Numbered from the stretch's first letter, positions 1-7,472 are shown. The stretch is DNA of 58,943 bases from an uncultured Bacteroidota bacterium (GCA_903881585.1 CAIRTW010000034.1:1-58943), one strand, 5' to 3'. Numbers and translations: made by a program. The notes: generated from the sequence alone by a model not told the origin.

Positions 1-92
1 CTTGAAATTGCATTAAAGCCAATACAGTAAAGAGTTTTGGGCATATTTAATGTTGTTCCATTTTTTCTCTTACCTATTTATGCTTGCTAATT

Positions 93-118
93 TTACCCCT
101 GAATTCAAGACAGGGTAA
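93..118. promoter_or_regulatory. Imperfect palindrome upstream of the first HTH gene
   Basis: TTACCCCTG and CAGGGTAA form inverted arms (one unpaired base) around a short AT-rich centre, about 40 bases ahead of the first gene. This could be an operator for the HTH protein it precedes, or part of an element end. A second small palindrome, AACTTTTAAAGTT, lies just before the start codon. Function is inference from position only. Confidence 0.3.
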
Positions 119-154
119 GCGCTTATTCATTTTTTAACTTTTAAAGTTTTTAAA

Positions 155-448
155 ATGGATAATTTCCAAACAATCGGGCTAAGGCTCACAAACATTGAAA
201 ATAGTCTTGCAGCCTCAAAAGAGGTGCTAACAGTTGATGAAACAGCCCGGCTAACAGGCTTTTCAAAGAGCTACCTATATAAGCTCACCAGTGCTGGCAT
301 TATACCACATAGCAAGCCATTAGGCAAGCACCTGTTTTTTAACCGGGCACAGGTGGAGGCATGGCTATTAGGTAAGCCAATTAAAACACTTGCAGAGATA
401 AGTAAGGATGCTGCCAATTATGTAACCCTTAAAACTGGCAAGCCATGA
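155..448 (+). CDS. Excisionase-like helix-turn-helix DNA-binding protein
   Basis: A 97-residue protein whose residues about 24-76 match the MerR-like winged helix used by excisionases and plasmid/phage regulators: LTVDETARLTGFS, then SYLYKLTSAGIIPHSKP, then a wing and the tail NRAQVEAWLLG. Such proteins bind element DNA to direct excision or control replication genes. It is the first gene of an AT-rich mobile segment and its stop overlaps the next start by four bases (ATGA), so the two are probably translated together. The target site is unknown; nearby palindromes are candidates. The fold call is firm, the excisionase role is inferred from family and neighbours. Confidence 0.75.
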   Translation: MDNFQTIGLRLTNIENSLAASKEVLTVDETARLTGFSKSYLYKLTSAGIIPHSKPLGKHLFFNRAQVEAWLLGKPIKTLAEISKDAANYVTLKTGKP

Positions 449-915
449 AAAAAGTAATATTCACAAGCTATTACAAATTTGAAAAGCTTACCTCAGCAGG
501 ATTTAGGTATGATGCAACCATGAGCACAGGCAATTACCCATACTTTGAAAGCTTACTTATTAATAAGCGGAAATTCAATGTAGGGGGGCTGAGCTTGAAT
601 TATGTAGATAGGCCGGATAAATGGAAAGGTGAGCCAGGGCGAAGGGCTGAAAAGGCACTTACTAAGGGTACAATAAATCTTAGTAGTGTATTTGTGCCTG
701 ACATACTTCAGCACTTTATAGGGTATGGCGATATGAACGGCACAACCGATGCACTTATTATGGTGTTTAATGCCAGCTATACAGTTATTGAGGTATTCAT
801 TGCCAATGGTTATGTAAACAACATGATAGGGCTATATACCTATGTAAAGGAGGGTTATTTTACTCAAGAATTTGAGCTATTAAGGGCTATTGCAAAGAAT
901 GTATTCAAAGGCTGA
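445..915 (+). CDS. Accessory-element protein of unknown function
   Basis: A 156-residue soluble protein that I do not recognise. It is rich in Tyr, Phe and Asn, with no signal peptide, membrane segment or recognisable catalytic motif. The start overlaps the stop of the HTH gene (ATGA), which supports translation as a pair. A strong hairpin with a T-run follows 30 bases after the stop. In elements carrying a gene II/X-type initiator the genes between regulator and initiator are usually small element-specific proteins, so a replication or regulatory accessory is possible but untested. Low GC matches its neighbours and sets it apart from the chromosome to the right. Confidence 0.6.
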   Translation: MKKVIFTSYYKFEKLTSAGFRYDATMSTGNYPYFESLLINKRKFNVGGLSLNYVDRPDKWKGEPGRRAEKALTKGTINLSSVFVPDILQHFIGYGDMNGTTDALIMVFNASYTVIEVFIANGYVNNMIGLYTYVKEGYFTQEFELLRAIAKNVFKG

Positions 916-1030
916 GTTACTGAATCGGTAACCAAAAATATGCAGGGGGTGAGTGTTTGACATTCATTAGTGCTCACCCCTTTTATCAATTCTCTATATC
1001 AATACATACTTAGTTACAGAATCAGTTACC
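916..1030. repeat. Pair of 18-bp near-identical repeats flanking the rep upstream region
   Basis: GTTACTGAATCGGTAACC (916-933) and GTTACAGAATCAGTTACC (1013-1030) agree at 15 of 18 positions. The first is itself an inverted repeat (GTTAC/GTAAC). The second ends four bases before the rep start codon. They could be iterons bound by the initiator, operator sites autoregulating rep, or part of a double-strand origin. Confidence 0.5.
946..984 (+). terminator. Hairpin with T-run between unknown gene and rep
   Basis: GGGGTGAG (946-953) pairs exactly with CTCACCCC (973-980), with further G-T pairs inside, and TTTT follows directly. This is a plausible intrinsic terminator for the first two genes. Because it sits between two repeats just ahead of a rolling-circle-type initiator gene it could instead be the stem of the replication origin. 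Confidence 0.5.
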
Positions 1031-1033
1031 TAA

Positions 1034-1960
1034 ATGGATACCATAACACTAAAGCTCACAAAGGAGCAAGCCGGGAATATTGATATACTTGCTGAGATAC
1101 CAGCAAACCTAAGCCATATTTCACAGCATGATTTTGGTAATGGTTTAATCATTTCAGGCAGGCTAAACAATATGAAAGTAACAGCGAGTGAAAGAGGGGT
1201 GAAAATTGAAAACAGCCTTACTAAATACTATTTGGGTGACAACATACAAGTAATGAGGCGCTCTGATATTGAAAGGGCTATTGAAAAGTTAAGTGATGAA
1301 TTGCACCTGCCAGTAAAAGAGGGAATAGTTACCCGTTTTGATTTTGCTAAAAATATCCCACTAATTCAAGATGTTGAAAATTACCTGAAATATTTGGGAG
1401 ATATAAGTAGATATCAGCGATACCCAAGCAAAAGAGGTCTTAATTATAAAATAGCTGGCAGGGAGCTGGCAATCTATGATAAGATAGCAGAGATGAAATT
1501 TAACCGGGAAATAGTACCGGGAATTTATGAGGGTAAAAATATAATGAGGATTGAAAAAAGGTATTTGAATAAGGTAGCCAGTTATTTTAACATGCCAGTA
1601 ATAACAGGCAGCGACTTGTATAATGAGGCGTTTTATATGCAGGTTTTGGATGACTGGCATAATGATTACAGCAGGATTGATAAACTAAACAATACAGTAA
1701 TTGATATGAGCACAGTAACCACAAAAAGACAGCTTTATAATATGGGTGTGCTGGCATTGGTACAAATGCAAGGGGGTGAGATTGCAGCCATTAAGCAGGT
1801 ACAGGAAAGGCAGAGTAAAGGTGAGCTAACTAAAAAGCAAGCATTAGACCTAAGAAATGCCATAAAAGCCAGCAGCAAGGAAAGGATTAAGGCAAAAGAA
1901 AATGAGCTATTGAATGAGCTTGAAAAAAAGGTTAAAGAGGCAATCATTTATTACAGGTAA
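1034..1960 (+). CDS. Filamentous-phage/plasmid-type replication initiation protein (gene II/X-like)
   Basis: A 308-residue protein resembling the phage/plasmid replication protein of the gene II/X (Phage_CRI) type, which nicks one strand to start rolling-circle replication. Visible support: RFDFAKN at 101-107 (the R-x-D core strand), IAGRELAIYDKIAEM at 140-154 with Tyr148 as a possible nucleophile, and MRIEKRY at 171-177 supplying acidic and basic residues. The C-terminal third is a charged helical region (KAKENELLNELEKKVKEA). No helicase or primase domain is present, as usual for this class. It follows a hairpin and paired repeats that could be its origin. Family assignment is from motif layout, not alignment; an unrelated Rep_trans-type initiator remains possible. 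Confidence 0.65.
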   Translation: MDTITLKLTKEQAGNIDILAEIPANLSHISQHDFGNGLIISGRLNNMKVTASERGVKIENSLTKYYLGDNIQVMRRSDIERAIEKLSDELHLPVKEGIVTRFDFAKNIPLIQDVENYLKYLGDISRYQRYPSKRGLNYKIAGRELAIYDKIAEMKFNREIVPGIYEGKNIMRIEKRYLNKVASYFNMPVITGSDLYNEAFYMQVLDDWHNDYSRIDKLNNTVIDMSTVTTKRQLYNMGVLALVQMQGGEIAAIKQVQERQSKGELTKKQALDLRNAIKASSKERIKAKENELLNELEKKVKEAIIYYR

Positions 1961-1977
1961 CCACTAAAAAAATTAAG

Positions 1978-2646
1978 ATGCAACCAAAAGAAAAGGGTTT
2001 ACAAAAGTTGACAGAATCAGAGATGAAAGTAAATGCACTTTTTGATCAAAAACAAATTACAAAACAGGATTTTGATGCTTTAAATGAGCTGGAAAAACCA
2101 ATTTTCCTAAAGATTGTAAATGAGAGAATAAACACTTACAAAGGCAAAAAGAAAGATGCTTTACTATTGCAAATTGAATCAATAACAGACCAAAACACAA
2201 AGAATGAAATTTGGGAAATAAACCACAACCAAATTACATGGGCAATATCAACATTAATGCAGGATTTTGGGCGGATGCCCTCAAAAAGGGAGATAGCAGA
2301 TAAAACGGAATTGAGCAGGCAAACAGTACATAAGCACTTGCAAGAGTATAGAGATAGCCCCCTTTATCAGCAGCAAATAGAATGGTTTAAATTTATGAGT
2401 GCAAAGGTGTTGGCTAAGGTGTTCAAATTTGCAGTTAATGGCGATATTAGAGCGGCAAGGCTATACTTTGATGTAGTAGGCAGCCTAAGCCAGCAAGAGG
2501 CAGGAAGCACCCTGATTAAGCGCCAAAACAACTATATCCAAATCAATAGCATGGTATTAAGTCAGGATAATATTAAGAGCCTGAAACCCGAGCAGGTTTT
2601 ACAGATTGAAGCGATTCTAAAGGCTGCATTACCTCAGCCCGTTTAG
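1978..2646 (+). CDS. HTH-containing accessory protein of the replicon
   Basis: A 222-residue protein starting 17 bases after rep, so probably cotranscribed. Residues about 85-125 form a helix-turn-helix: QDFGRMPSKREIADKTELSR then QTVHKHLQEYRDS, resembling the N-terminal HTH of small phage DNA-packaging or plasmid regulatory proteins. The N-terminal part is charged and helical. A middle stretch (KVFKFAVNGDIRAARLYFDVVG) recalls proteins in which phage-encoded HTHs are followed by a helical dimer domain. It has no catalytic motif I recognise. Role as regulator of copy number, partition or DNA packaging is inference. Confidence 0.6.
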   Translation: MQPKEKGLQKLTESEMKVNALFDQKQITKQDFDALNELEKPIFLKIVNERINTYKGKKKDALLLQIESITDQNTKNEIWEINHNQITWAISTLMQDFGRMPSKREIADKTELSRQTVHKHLQEYRDSPLYQQQIEWFKFMSAKVLAKVFKFAVNGDIRAARLYFDVVGSLSQQEAGSTLIKRQNNYIQINSMVLSQDNIKSLKPEQVLQIEAILKAALPQPV

Positions 2647-2668
2647 CATGTTTACTTAGTCGGACAGA

Positions 2669-2814
2669 TACGCGCGCGGGTAATTCCAAAATACACCCGT
2701 TTTTCAGAGAGGTACGCGCGCGAGGGTATAGGAATAAAGATATCAAAAGAAAACAGGAAAGATTTTATCTACATCATACACGCGTATATGGGAAAGCCCT
2801 TTACGCGCGAGGGT
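2669..2814. repeat. CpG-rich iteron-like repeats TACGCGCG(CG)AGGGT
   Basis: Three related copies occur in an otherwise AT-rich stretch: TACGCGCGCGGGTA (2669-2682), TACGCGCGCGAGGGTA (2713-2728) and TACGCGCGAGGGTG (2802-2815). A related near-palindrome, ATACACGCGTAT, lies at 2776-2787. Runs of CGCG are very unusual in this segment, so the repeats look selected. The first is followed by a weak hairpin (CGGGT/ACCCG then TTTTT) that could terminate the upstream gene. Confidence 0.55.
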
Positions 2815-3120
2815 GTCAACAAAAGTCAACATTTAGAACCTGATAAAACCTATTATCCAAAATCAAAAAGGTACTTTGAAAGAATAATTAATGACTGGCA
2901 GTATATGCAACACTCCAAAAACAATAGTGAGTGCAATATTTCAATTCAAGGAGTAAAGGAAAGGAGTAAAATATTGCAGGATTATAAAATCCTGATTTTG
3001 TTTTGTAGGTTTATGGAAAACCATTTTTATGCCAGATGCAGGAGGATTAGTTTATATTGTTTTGATAGCCGTTTCTTTTATTATCGGTGTTTTCATTACC
3101 CGGTGGGTTTTTGGCATTGA
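2788..3120 (+). CDS. Doubtful small ORF, possibly frameshifted
   Basis: An open frame of 110 codons. The first ~65 residues are hydrophilic and plausible as protein. The last ~35 (SLYCFDSRFFYYRCFHYPVG) are the out-of-frame shadow of the next, better-supported gene. The start lies inside the CpG-rich repeats. Either a short gene has lost its natural stop, or the frame is chance within a structured non-coding region. Confidence 0.2.
   Translation: MGKPFTREGVNKSQHLEPDKTYYPKSKRYFERIINDWQYMQHSKNNSECNISIQGVKERSKILQDYKILILFCRFMENHFYARCRRISLYCFDSRFFYYRCFHYPVGFWH
2932..2994. repeat. Nested inverted and direct repeats
   Basis: TGCAATATTT (2932-2941) is the exact reverse complement of AAATATTGCA (2969-2978). 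Between them AAGGAGTAAA occurs twice (2948-2957, 2961-2970). Directly after, CAGGAT and ATCCTG form a six-pair hairpin (2977-2994) followed by ATTTTGTTTT. This could be a terminator, a single-strand origin or a packaging signal of a single-stranded replicon. Confidence 0.4.
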
Positions 3121-3349
3121 AATTATAATTGATAATCTAAAGAAACAGACTGATTTTTTGGAAGAACAAAATCGTGCAATGATAGACCAAAGAGCAATTC
3201 TGAAATTGTTACTCATTGACCGACTATCCGACAATAGAAAAATAGAGGTTACTGATAAAAAAGACGGCAAAATTATTTATCCAACGTTACGCGATTGGAT
3301 TGAAAAGTATTCCAGTGACAGATACACAACAGAGATAATAAAAAATTAG
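3029..3349 (+). CDS. Small membrane-anchored protein of the accessory segment
   Basis: A 106-residue protein with one hydrophobic helix at about residues 7-30 (VYIVLIAVSFIIGVFITRWVFG) and a long charged cytoplasmic or periplasmic tail with coiled-coil character (IDNLKKQTDFLEEQNRAMI). It has no signal-peptidase site and no known domain. Small single-span proteins are common in filamentous phages and conjugative elements, but this one cannot be assigned to a coat or assembly protein. It overlaps the tail of the doubtful ORF at 2788 in another frame and is the more credible of the two. Confidence 0.5.
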   Translation: MPDAGGLVYIVLIAVSFIIGVFITRWVFGIEIIIDNLKKQTDFLEEQNRAMIDQRAILKLLLIDRLSDNRKIEVTDKKDGKIIYPTLRDWIEKYSSDRYTTEIIKN

Positions 3350-3413
3350 GTCTATCCGGCAAAAGCACTCAAATAGCTGGCATTATTACACATTTTGTCC
3401 CCCTATTGTCCTT

Positions 3414-3788
3414 TTAAAGGGTAATGAAGCGCTGAAATGCTTGCCAGTAAGGCAATACAGAAAATAGTTGTGTGCCAGTCCCGGGCACCAGAGTGGAAAG
3501 GTTGGAATTATTTCCTCCCTTTCCATTTTTATTTTCCTTAGAACCATTGTTGGGAGCGGTTATCAGCGTTATGGCTCTATTCTCTTTCGTGGTTCGATAA
3601 GTATTATTCTCGAAAATCAGTTTTTCAACAAATATCGAACCGATTATTTGCTGTTTTCCGGCAAGATCAGCCTCCACAAAGTGTTTGTCAATATTTTTGA
3701 GCAATGAAAACCCTCTATCCGTCAACAGGCTGAACCCAGCAACGCTCACGTTACGCAATGGCGTACTTGCATCCATGAAGCTGAACAT
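3414..3788 (-). pseudogene. C-terminal remnant of a serine recombinase
   Basis: The 124-codon minus-strand frame holds the C-terminal end of a Bacteroidota-type serine site-specific recombinase: FSLLKNIDKHF, GSIFVEKLIFENNTYRTTKENRAI is the typical tail, in which the N-terminal catalytic domain (about 400 residues) is missing. The frame ends with LVPGTGTQ, the kind of tail seen when a recombinase gene reads into a tRNA 3' end. The first ~20 residues overlap the plus-strand gene at 3775 and are probably not genuine. It lacks the catalytic serine domain, so it cannot move DNA. It marks the right part of an old integrated element. Confidence 0.55.
3473..3490 (+). other. tRNA 3'-end-like sequence, possible attachment-site remnant
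   Basis: AGTCCCGGGCACCA resembles the T-stem/acceptor/CCA end of a tRNA, but there is no T-loop consensus or tRNA body in front of it. It sits at the 3' end of the recombinase remnant, as expected for an integration scar at a tRNA. The partner copy would lie left of the window. Confidence 0.25.
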
Positions 3789-4608
3789 AGGCCATGCGGC
3801 AAAAAGGTTGCGCTGGAGCTATATCACGCCGAATGAGGCGAAGAAAAAAGGCATGGATATGCAAAAGTGGAAGAAGCTGGTGCAGGTAAGGCAAAAGCTG
3901 GATAACATTTTTTATGGCGCCGGCGGCAAGCCAGAGAACCTCAAAAAATCGGTATTGAAAGGTAAGGGCAACAAGGATAAGGCAATACATGGCCTGGACG
4001 GCTTTGCATATGAGCATGAAGCACATCATATGAATATGCACACACCGCTGCATAAACTGCTCGGCCCCGAACTTTTTTATGCCGAAAATGAAGGCATTCA
4101 CGGCGCAGACGATTTGGGCGACCTCGGCGAACCGGTAACGCTTGCGACCATAACCGCAGCATCAGGGATTATTGCCGCCGTGGTCGGCATGATCAAAAAG
4201 GTCGGGGACGTATTTGGCGGTAAGGGCGACAATGCCGCTGATTTTGACCCTAAAGCAAATGCGGATGCGGAAGGGAGCATACCAGGAGCGGACGGTTCAT
4301 CCGCAGACCCGGCAACCGGGGATGACGGACAAGGGGCCACAGGTGAAGATAAAACTCAGGGTGATGGTACGCAGGATAATCCCGGTGACGGAACAAATAA
4401 TAATGACAACAACAGCGATGATATGAATAAACCAAAAAGTGCCGGTAAGAGCATGGCCGTAGCCAAATCAGGCGGTACAAATACCGACCTCGACAAAACA
4501 ACAGACAACCCCGGCGGAACACCCCCTGCCGATGACGAGGGGTTCTGGCAAAAACACAAGAAGTGGTTATTGCCAGGCTTGCAGATTTTCAACAAACTCC
4601 AGTTTTGA
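3775..4608 (+). CDS. Low-complexity protein of unknown function, probably truncated
   Basis: The ORF opens at 3685, but its first 30 codons are the antisense of the recombinase remnant, so I place the start at the internal ATG (MKLNIGHAAKRLRWSYITP), giving 277 residues. Order: a basic helical region, a GEPVTLATITAASGIIAAVVGMIKKVG-type hydrophobic segment near the middle, then an Asp/Gly/Asn-rich linker (DGTNNNDNNSDD), then KHKKWLLPG. The end LQIFNKLQF is read from DinB antisense sequence, so the natural C-terminus, perhaps a membrane anchor after KKWLLPG, is likely lost. GC is higher than in the segment to the left. Function unknown; structural or surface roles are guesses. Confidence 0.45.
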   Translation: MKLNIGHAAKRLRWSYITPNEAKKKGMDMQKWKKLVQVRQKLDNIFYGAGGKPENLKKSVLKGKGNKDKAIHGLDGFAYEHEAHHMNMHTPLHKLLGPELFYAENEGIHGADDLGDLGEPVTLATITAASGIIAAVVGMIKKVGDVFGGKGDNAADFDPKANADAEGSIPGADGSSADPATGDDGQGATGEDKTQGDGTQDNPGDGTNNNDNNSDDMNKPKSAGKSMAVAKSGGTNTDLDKTTDNPGGTPPADDEGFWQKHKKWLLPGLQIFNKLQF

Positions 4609-4932
4609 TGTCGACATATTATCTGGTGAAGTGATAAAGGCGTTGACACCCACATTGCCAACCTTTTCGAGATAGGTTGCAACAACTTTATCGTAGCTGC
4701 CGGATGGGCGGTTGCTTTTGCCCCAATTGGCGAGCATCACCTCGGGCTTGCCGAACAAGCCGACGAGCGGTTTTACGGCAAGAAACAAGTGTTCCACGTT
4801 CTCTGCAACCGACCATTTTCCGGAAACGGGCCTTTGAAAGAAGTTTGCTTCTGGAACAAGACCGGCAGCGGTTTCAACTTCGGCGAACGCAGTATGCAAT
4901 TTTTCAATGATCTTCTTTTGAGTCATAAACAA
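4567..4932 (-). pseudogene. DinB-family protein, 3'-truncated
   Basis: The 121-residue frame begins as a DinB/YfiT-like four-helix protein: KWSVAENVEHLFLAVKPL carries the first metal-ligand His region and WGKSNRPSGSYDKVVATYLEK is typical of the family. Full-length members are about 160-175 residues; here the last helices with the second and third His ligands are missing and the frame stops as it meets the convergent gene at 3775-4608. Metal-dependent activity is therefore unlikely. It sits about 50 bases downstream of a Crp/Fnr gene, a common Bacteroidota arrangement. Start may be the second Met (MTQKK). Confidence 0.65.
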
Positions 4933-4981
4933 AGTGTTTTATGAGGTAAAGTTGGCGATCATTCCGCTTTCAAAAATTGAC

Positions 4982-5578
4982 CTATGTTACAATCGTTGTT
5001 GCCTTGGATAATTTTTTTCGCAGCCGGCTCAGGCTCTCCCGCTCAATGCCGAGGTAAGAGGCGATATGATAGAGCGGTACTTGCTCAAACACGCGGGGAT
5101 AGGTTTTGACTAAATTGAGATAGCGTTCTTCAGCATCAAGGAACAATAAACTCTCTATTCGCTTTTCGGAAATGATGTAGCTTTTTTCAGCAATGATCCG
5201 GCCAAATTTATTCCATAAATGAGAGTGTTCGTAGGCGTTCTGCAAAGTGTCGTGTGCTACTGTTATCAGCTCACAATCTTCCAGCGCCTGTATAAAATAC
5301 CTGCCGGGTCTCTGCTGCAGGAGGCTTTGAAAAGATGTTGCAAAATCATTTTCAAAGAAGAACATCGTGTTTATCTCCTTGCCGGCAGGCGAGAGATAGT
5401 ACATCCGCAGCACACCCTTGTTTACGAAAGCCATTTCGCGGCATATTTCATTTTCCCGGATCAAAAAATCTTTCGCCTTTAGATTTCTGAACTTCTTTTC
5501 AGAGGAGAAAAACGCATCACATTCCTCTTCGGGAATAGGTAGTATCTTCTGGACTCTTGAACGGAATTTGGAATACAT
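4982..5578 (-). CDS. Crp/Fnr-family transcriptional regulator
   Basis: A 198-residue protein with an N-terminal cyclic-nucleotide-binding-type beta roll (residues about 20-130, including FVNKGVLRMYYLSPAGKEINTMFFFENDF) and a short C-terminal winged helix ending VPLYHIASYLGIERESLSRLRKKL. The Fnr iron-sulfur cysteines and the canonical cAMP-binding R-x-x-x-x-A phosphate cassette are not evident, as in many Bacteroidota paralogues, so ligand is unknown. It is probably cotranscribed with the DinB gene downstream. Members of this subgroup commonly regulate stress or adjacent genes. Start at the ORF-track Met fits the family's MYSKFR-type N-terminus. Confidence 0.85.
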   Translation of the reverse strand: MYSKFRSRVQKILPIPEEECDAFFSSEKKFRNLKAKDFLIRENEICREMAFVNKGVLRMYYLSPAGKEINTMFFFENDFATSFQSLLQQRPGRYFIQALEDCELITVAHDTLQNAYEHSHLWNKFGRIIAEKSYIISEKRIESLLFLDAEERYLNLVKTYPRVFEQVPLYHIASYLGIERESLSRLRKKLSKATTIVT

Positions 5579-5691
5579 AGCCTTATTATTTTGAACGAAT
5601 ATGCAGCAAAAATCAAGCTACTGCTGCTAAATGTCTTATCCCCAAGCGCTCCCCGGAACAAGGCCCCGCTTTTGCGGGAGGGGCGGGCGGG

Positions 5692-6399
5692 TTAGCACCT
5701 CGCCGTTTTCTTCTTCTTCCCAATGCCATTTTTCGCTTCTGCTTTTTCAATGTAGTCAACAGCGAAAGGAACCTTGCAGGCTGTGTCACCCATATCTACC
5801 TGTACCTTGCCTATTTTTAGTGCGGTTTGTTTGGCGAGTGCATTCAGCTCTTTTACATAGATGCCTACGGCGATCATAAAACGATTCATAGTTGACTTTA
5901 CGCGGTTTGGGCTGCCGTCTATTGTTGTTGCCGCTTTGCCGAGCAATTCTTTTAACATTGGAATATCGAGTTCGCTATCGTCTGTGATGGACACTATATC
6001 AGCGAGGATAGCCCAGCCAGCGCTGGCGATGCCGGGGTCTTTAGATGCGATCCATTTCTTTGCCAGCTCCAATCCATGTTTACTTTCGGCCGCAACAGGC
6101 GCTACTGTATTTTCATAGAGCACAGGTGCATTGGCCAATTTTACCCACTCCTGCAAATCCTTTATGGTCATCTTCTCCGGCTCTGCTATCAGGCCTGCGA
6201 GATACATGGCATCATATACGCCGGTTCTGAAAAGTTGCAGAGACAGTTCATGCCCGTCTTTTATTTTCTTCTGTATCTTTTTCAGTTCCTCTATTTTCAC
6301 GCCGTATAACGGTTCTTTAATACCGTGCTTCAGCAGTACATTTTTTATAGATGGCTGGCCAAGTGTTTCCAGTTGTTTCAGAATGTCGTTTGAGGTCAT
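5692..6399 (-). CDS. AlkD-like DNA alkylation repair protein
   Basis: A 235-residue HEAT-like helical protein of the DNA alkylation repair family (AlkC/AlkD superfamily), whose members remove positively charged alkylated bases such as 3-methyladenine. Evidence: the N-terminal YGVKIEELKKIQKKIK segment, the LFRTGVYDAMYLAGLI helix where AlkD proteins have L-W-x-S-x-x-x-E, and the later helical repeats. The tail is lysine-rich (GIGKKKKTARC). The AlkD catalytic Trp and Asp are not obvious, so this is a divergent member and activity is uncertain. It stands alone between the Crp gene and the porin pair; a TAttTTTG element lies just upstream on its strand (6423-6430). Confidence 0.75.
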   Translation of the reverse strand: MTSNDILKQLETLGQPSIKNVLLKHGIKEPLYGVKIEELKKIQKKIKDGHELSLQLFRTGVYDAMYLAGLIAEPEKMTIKDLQEWVKLANAPVLYENTVAPVAAESKHGLELAKKWIASKDPGIASAGWAILADIVSITDDSELDIPMLKELLGKAATTIDGSPNRVKSTMNRFMIAVGIYVKELNALAKQTALKIGKVQVDMGDTACKVPFAVDYIEKAEAKNGIGKKKKTARC

Positions 6400-6604
6400 A
6401 AGAGTGGAAAGATTGAACCCTGCAAAAATAGTAAGTATTGCAATAGCCCGAAGCGCTCAGATGTACTACAGATTATTGTTTGCGTGAATTACAGCCTGCA
6501 GGCAGCCGCAGATTTGTTTTACACAAAAAATAGTTCAATCTTTAGCGTAGTAATACCTATGAATTAAATCATTGCTAACTAATTTAAACCAATCGTCGTA
6601 ACTT

Positions 6605-7408
6605 ATGAAACTAGTACAGAAAATATCTGCCATCACCGCCGGATGCTTATTACTTATCAGCGGGACTACCCATGCCCAGCGTGGATTTGATATAGGCGTA
6701 AAAGGCGCTTTCCAGGCAACAGGATTATTGAACCAGACGGACGAAGACGCAGGCCCTGAGCTGGATTTTAAAAATAAATTCGGGTTTGCAGCAGGCGCAT
6801 CGGTAGGGTACACATTCACCAAGCATATAGGCCTTGAGATAGGCGTACTTTATTCAAAGCAGGGCTGGTCATATAAGGGCGAAGTTGACCGGGTAAACCC
6901 AGTTGGTAACGGTATTCTTATTCTTTCTGATGAATTTTATGGGCTTGCCCACTCTAATAATCTTACTTTTACAGGCACTTATACAGCAGATATTTCCCTG
7001 ACCTACATTAAAATTCCGCTGTTGTTCCGATATACCGGAAACAGCGCTAACAGGACATATTTCAGTGGCTTTTTAGGGCCGCAGATCGATATACTTAATT
7101 CTGCTGTGGAGCAGGTAAATGGTAAGACTACTTCATTTACTGCATATAACTTTAAAACGACAGATCTTTATAAAAAACAGACTATGGATGCTGTATTAGG
7201 TTTGGGTTTTGCGGTAAGGCTGCCAGCTAATCTTACCGTTTCCGCCCACATCCGTTTCGACTATGGGCTTGGCGATGCGGAAGACAAGAGCAAGACGATA
7301 ACAGCTGCCAACTCAAAAGTATATGACCCTAAGCGCGCGGTAACAAATAATGCAACTGCGGGGTTGATGATCGGTGTAAACTATAAGCTGAAGATGGGTA
7401 AAAAGTAG
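6605..7408 (+). CDS. Outer-membrane beta-barrel protein (PorT-like), first copy
   Basis: A 267-residue protein with a signal peptide (ISAITAGCLLLISGTTHAQ) followed by alternating amphipathic strands typical of the small outer-membrane barrel/PorT-like family: ASVGYTFTKHIGLEIGVLYSKQGWSYKG, then IKIPLLFRYTGN, FLGPQIDIL and a final strand GLMIGVNYKLK. Such proteins sit in the outer membrane; their cargo is generally unknown. It is followed 64 bases later by a close paralogue with the same strand order, so the two arose by tandem duplication. Upstream regions share TAAACCAATC. Confidence 0.85.
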   Translation: MKLVQKISAITAGCLLLISGTTHAQRGFDIGVKGAFQATGLLNQTDEDAGPELDFKNKFGFAAGASVGYTFTKHIGLEIGVLYSKQGWSYKGEVDRVNPVGNGILILSDEFYGLAHSNNLTFTGTYTADISLTYIKIPLLFRYTGNSANRTYFSGFLGPQIDILNSAVEQVNGKTTSFTAYNFKTTDLYKKQTMDAVLGLGFAVRLPANLTVSAHIRFDYGLGDAEDKSKTITAANSKVYDPKRAVTNNATAGLMIGVNYKLKMGKK

Positions 7409-7472
7409 TTCTTTTTAGCTCACTGATGATCACAAATGATTTTAACCAATTAAACCAATCTGCAAATAGGGT

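Noticed and set aside
3473-3490. Complete tRNA gene at the recombinase remnant
   Set aside because: Only a tRNA-like 3' end is visible; no T loop, anticodon or D arm can be folded.
5665-5678. CCCGC-TTTT-GCGGG hairpin as terminator for alkD
   Set aside because: It lies downstream of the gene but lacks a T-run on the minus strand; too weak to call.
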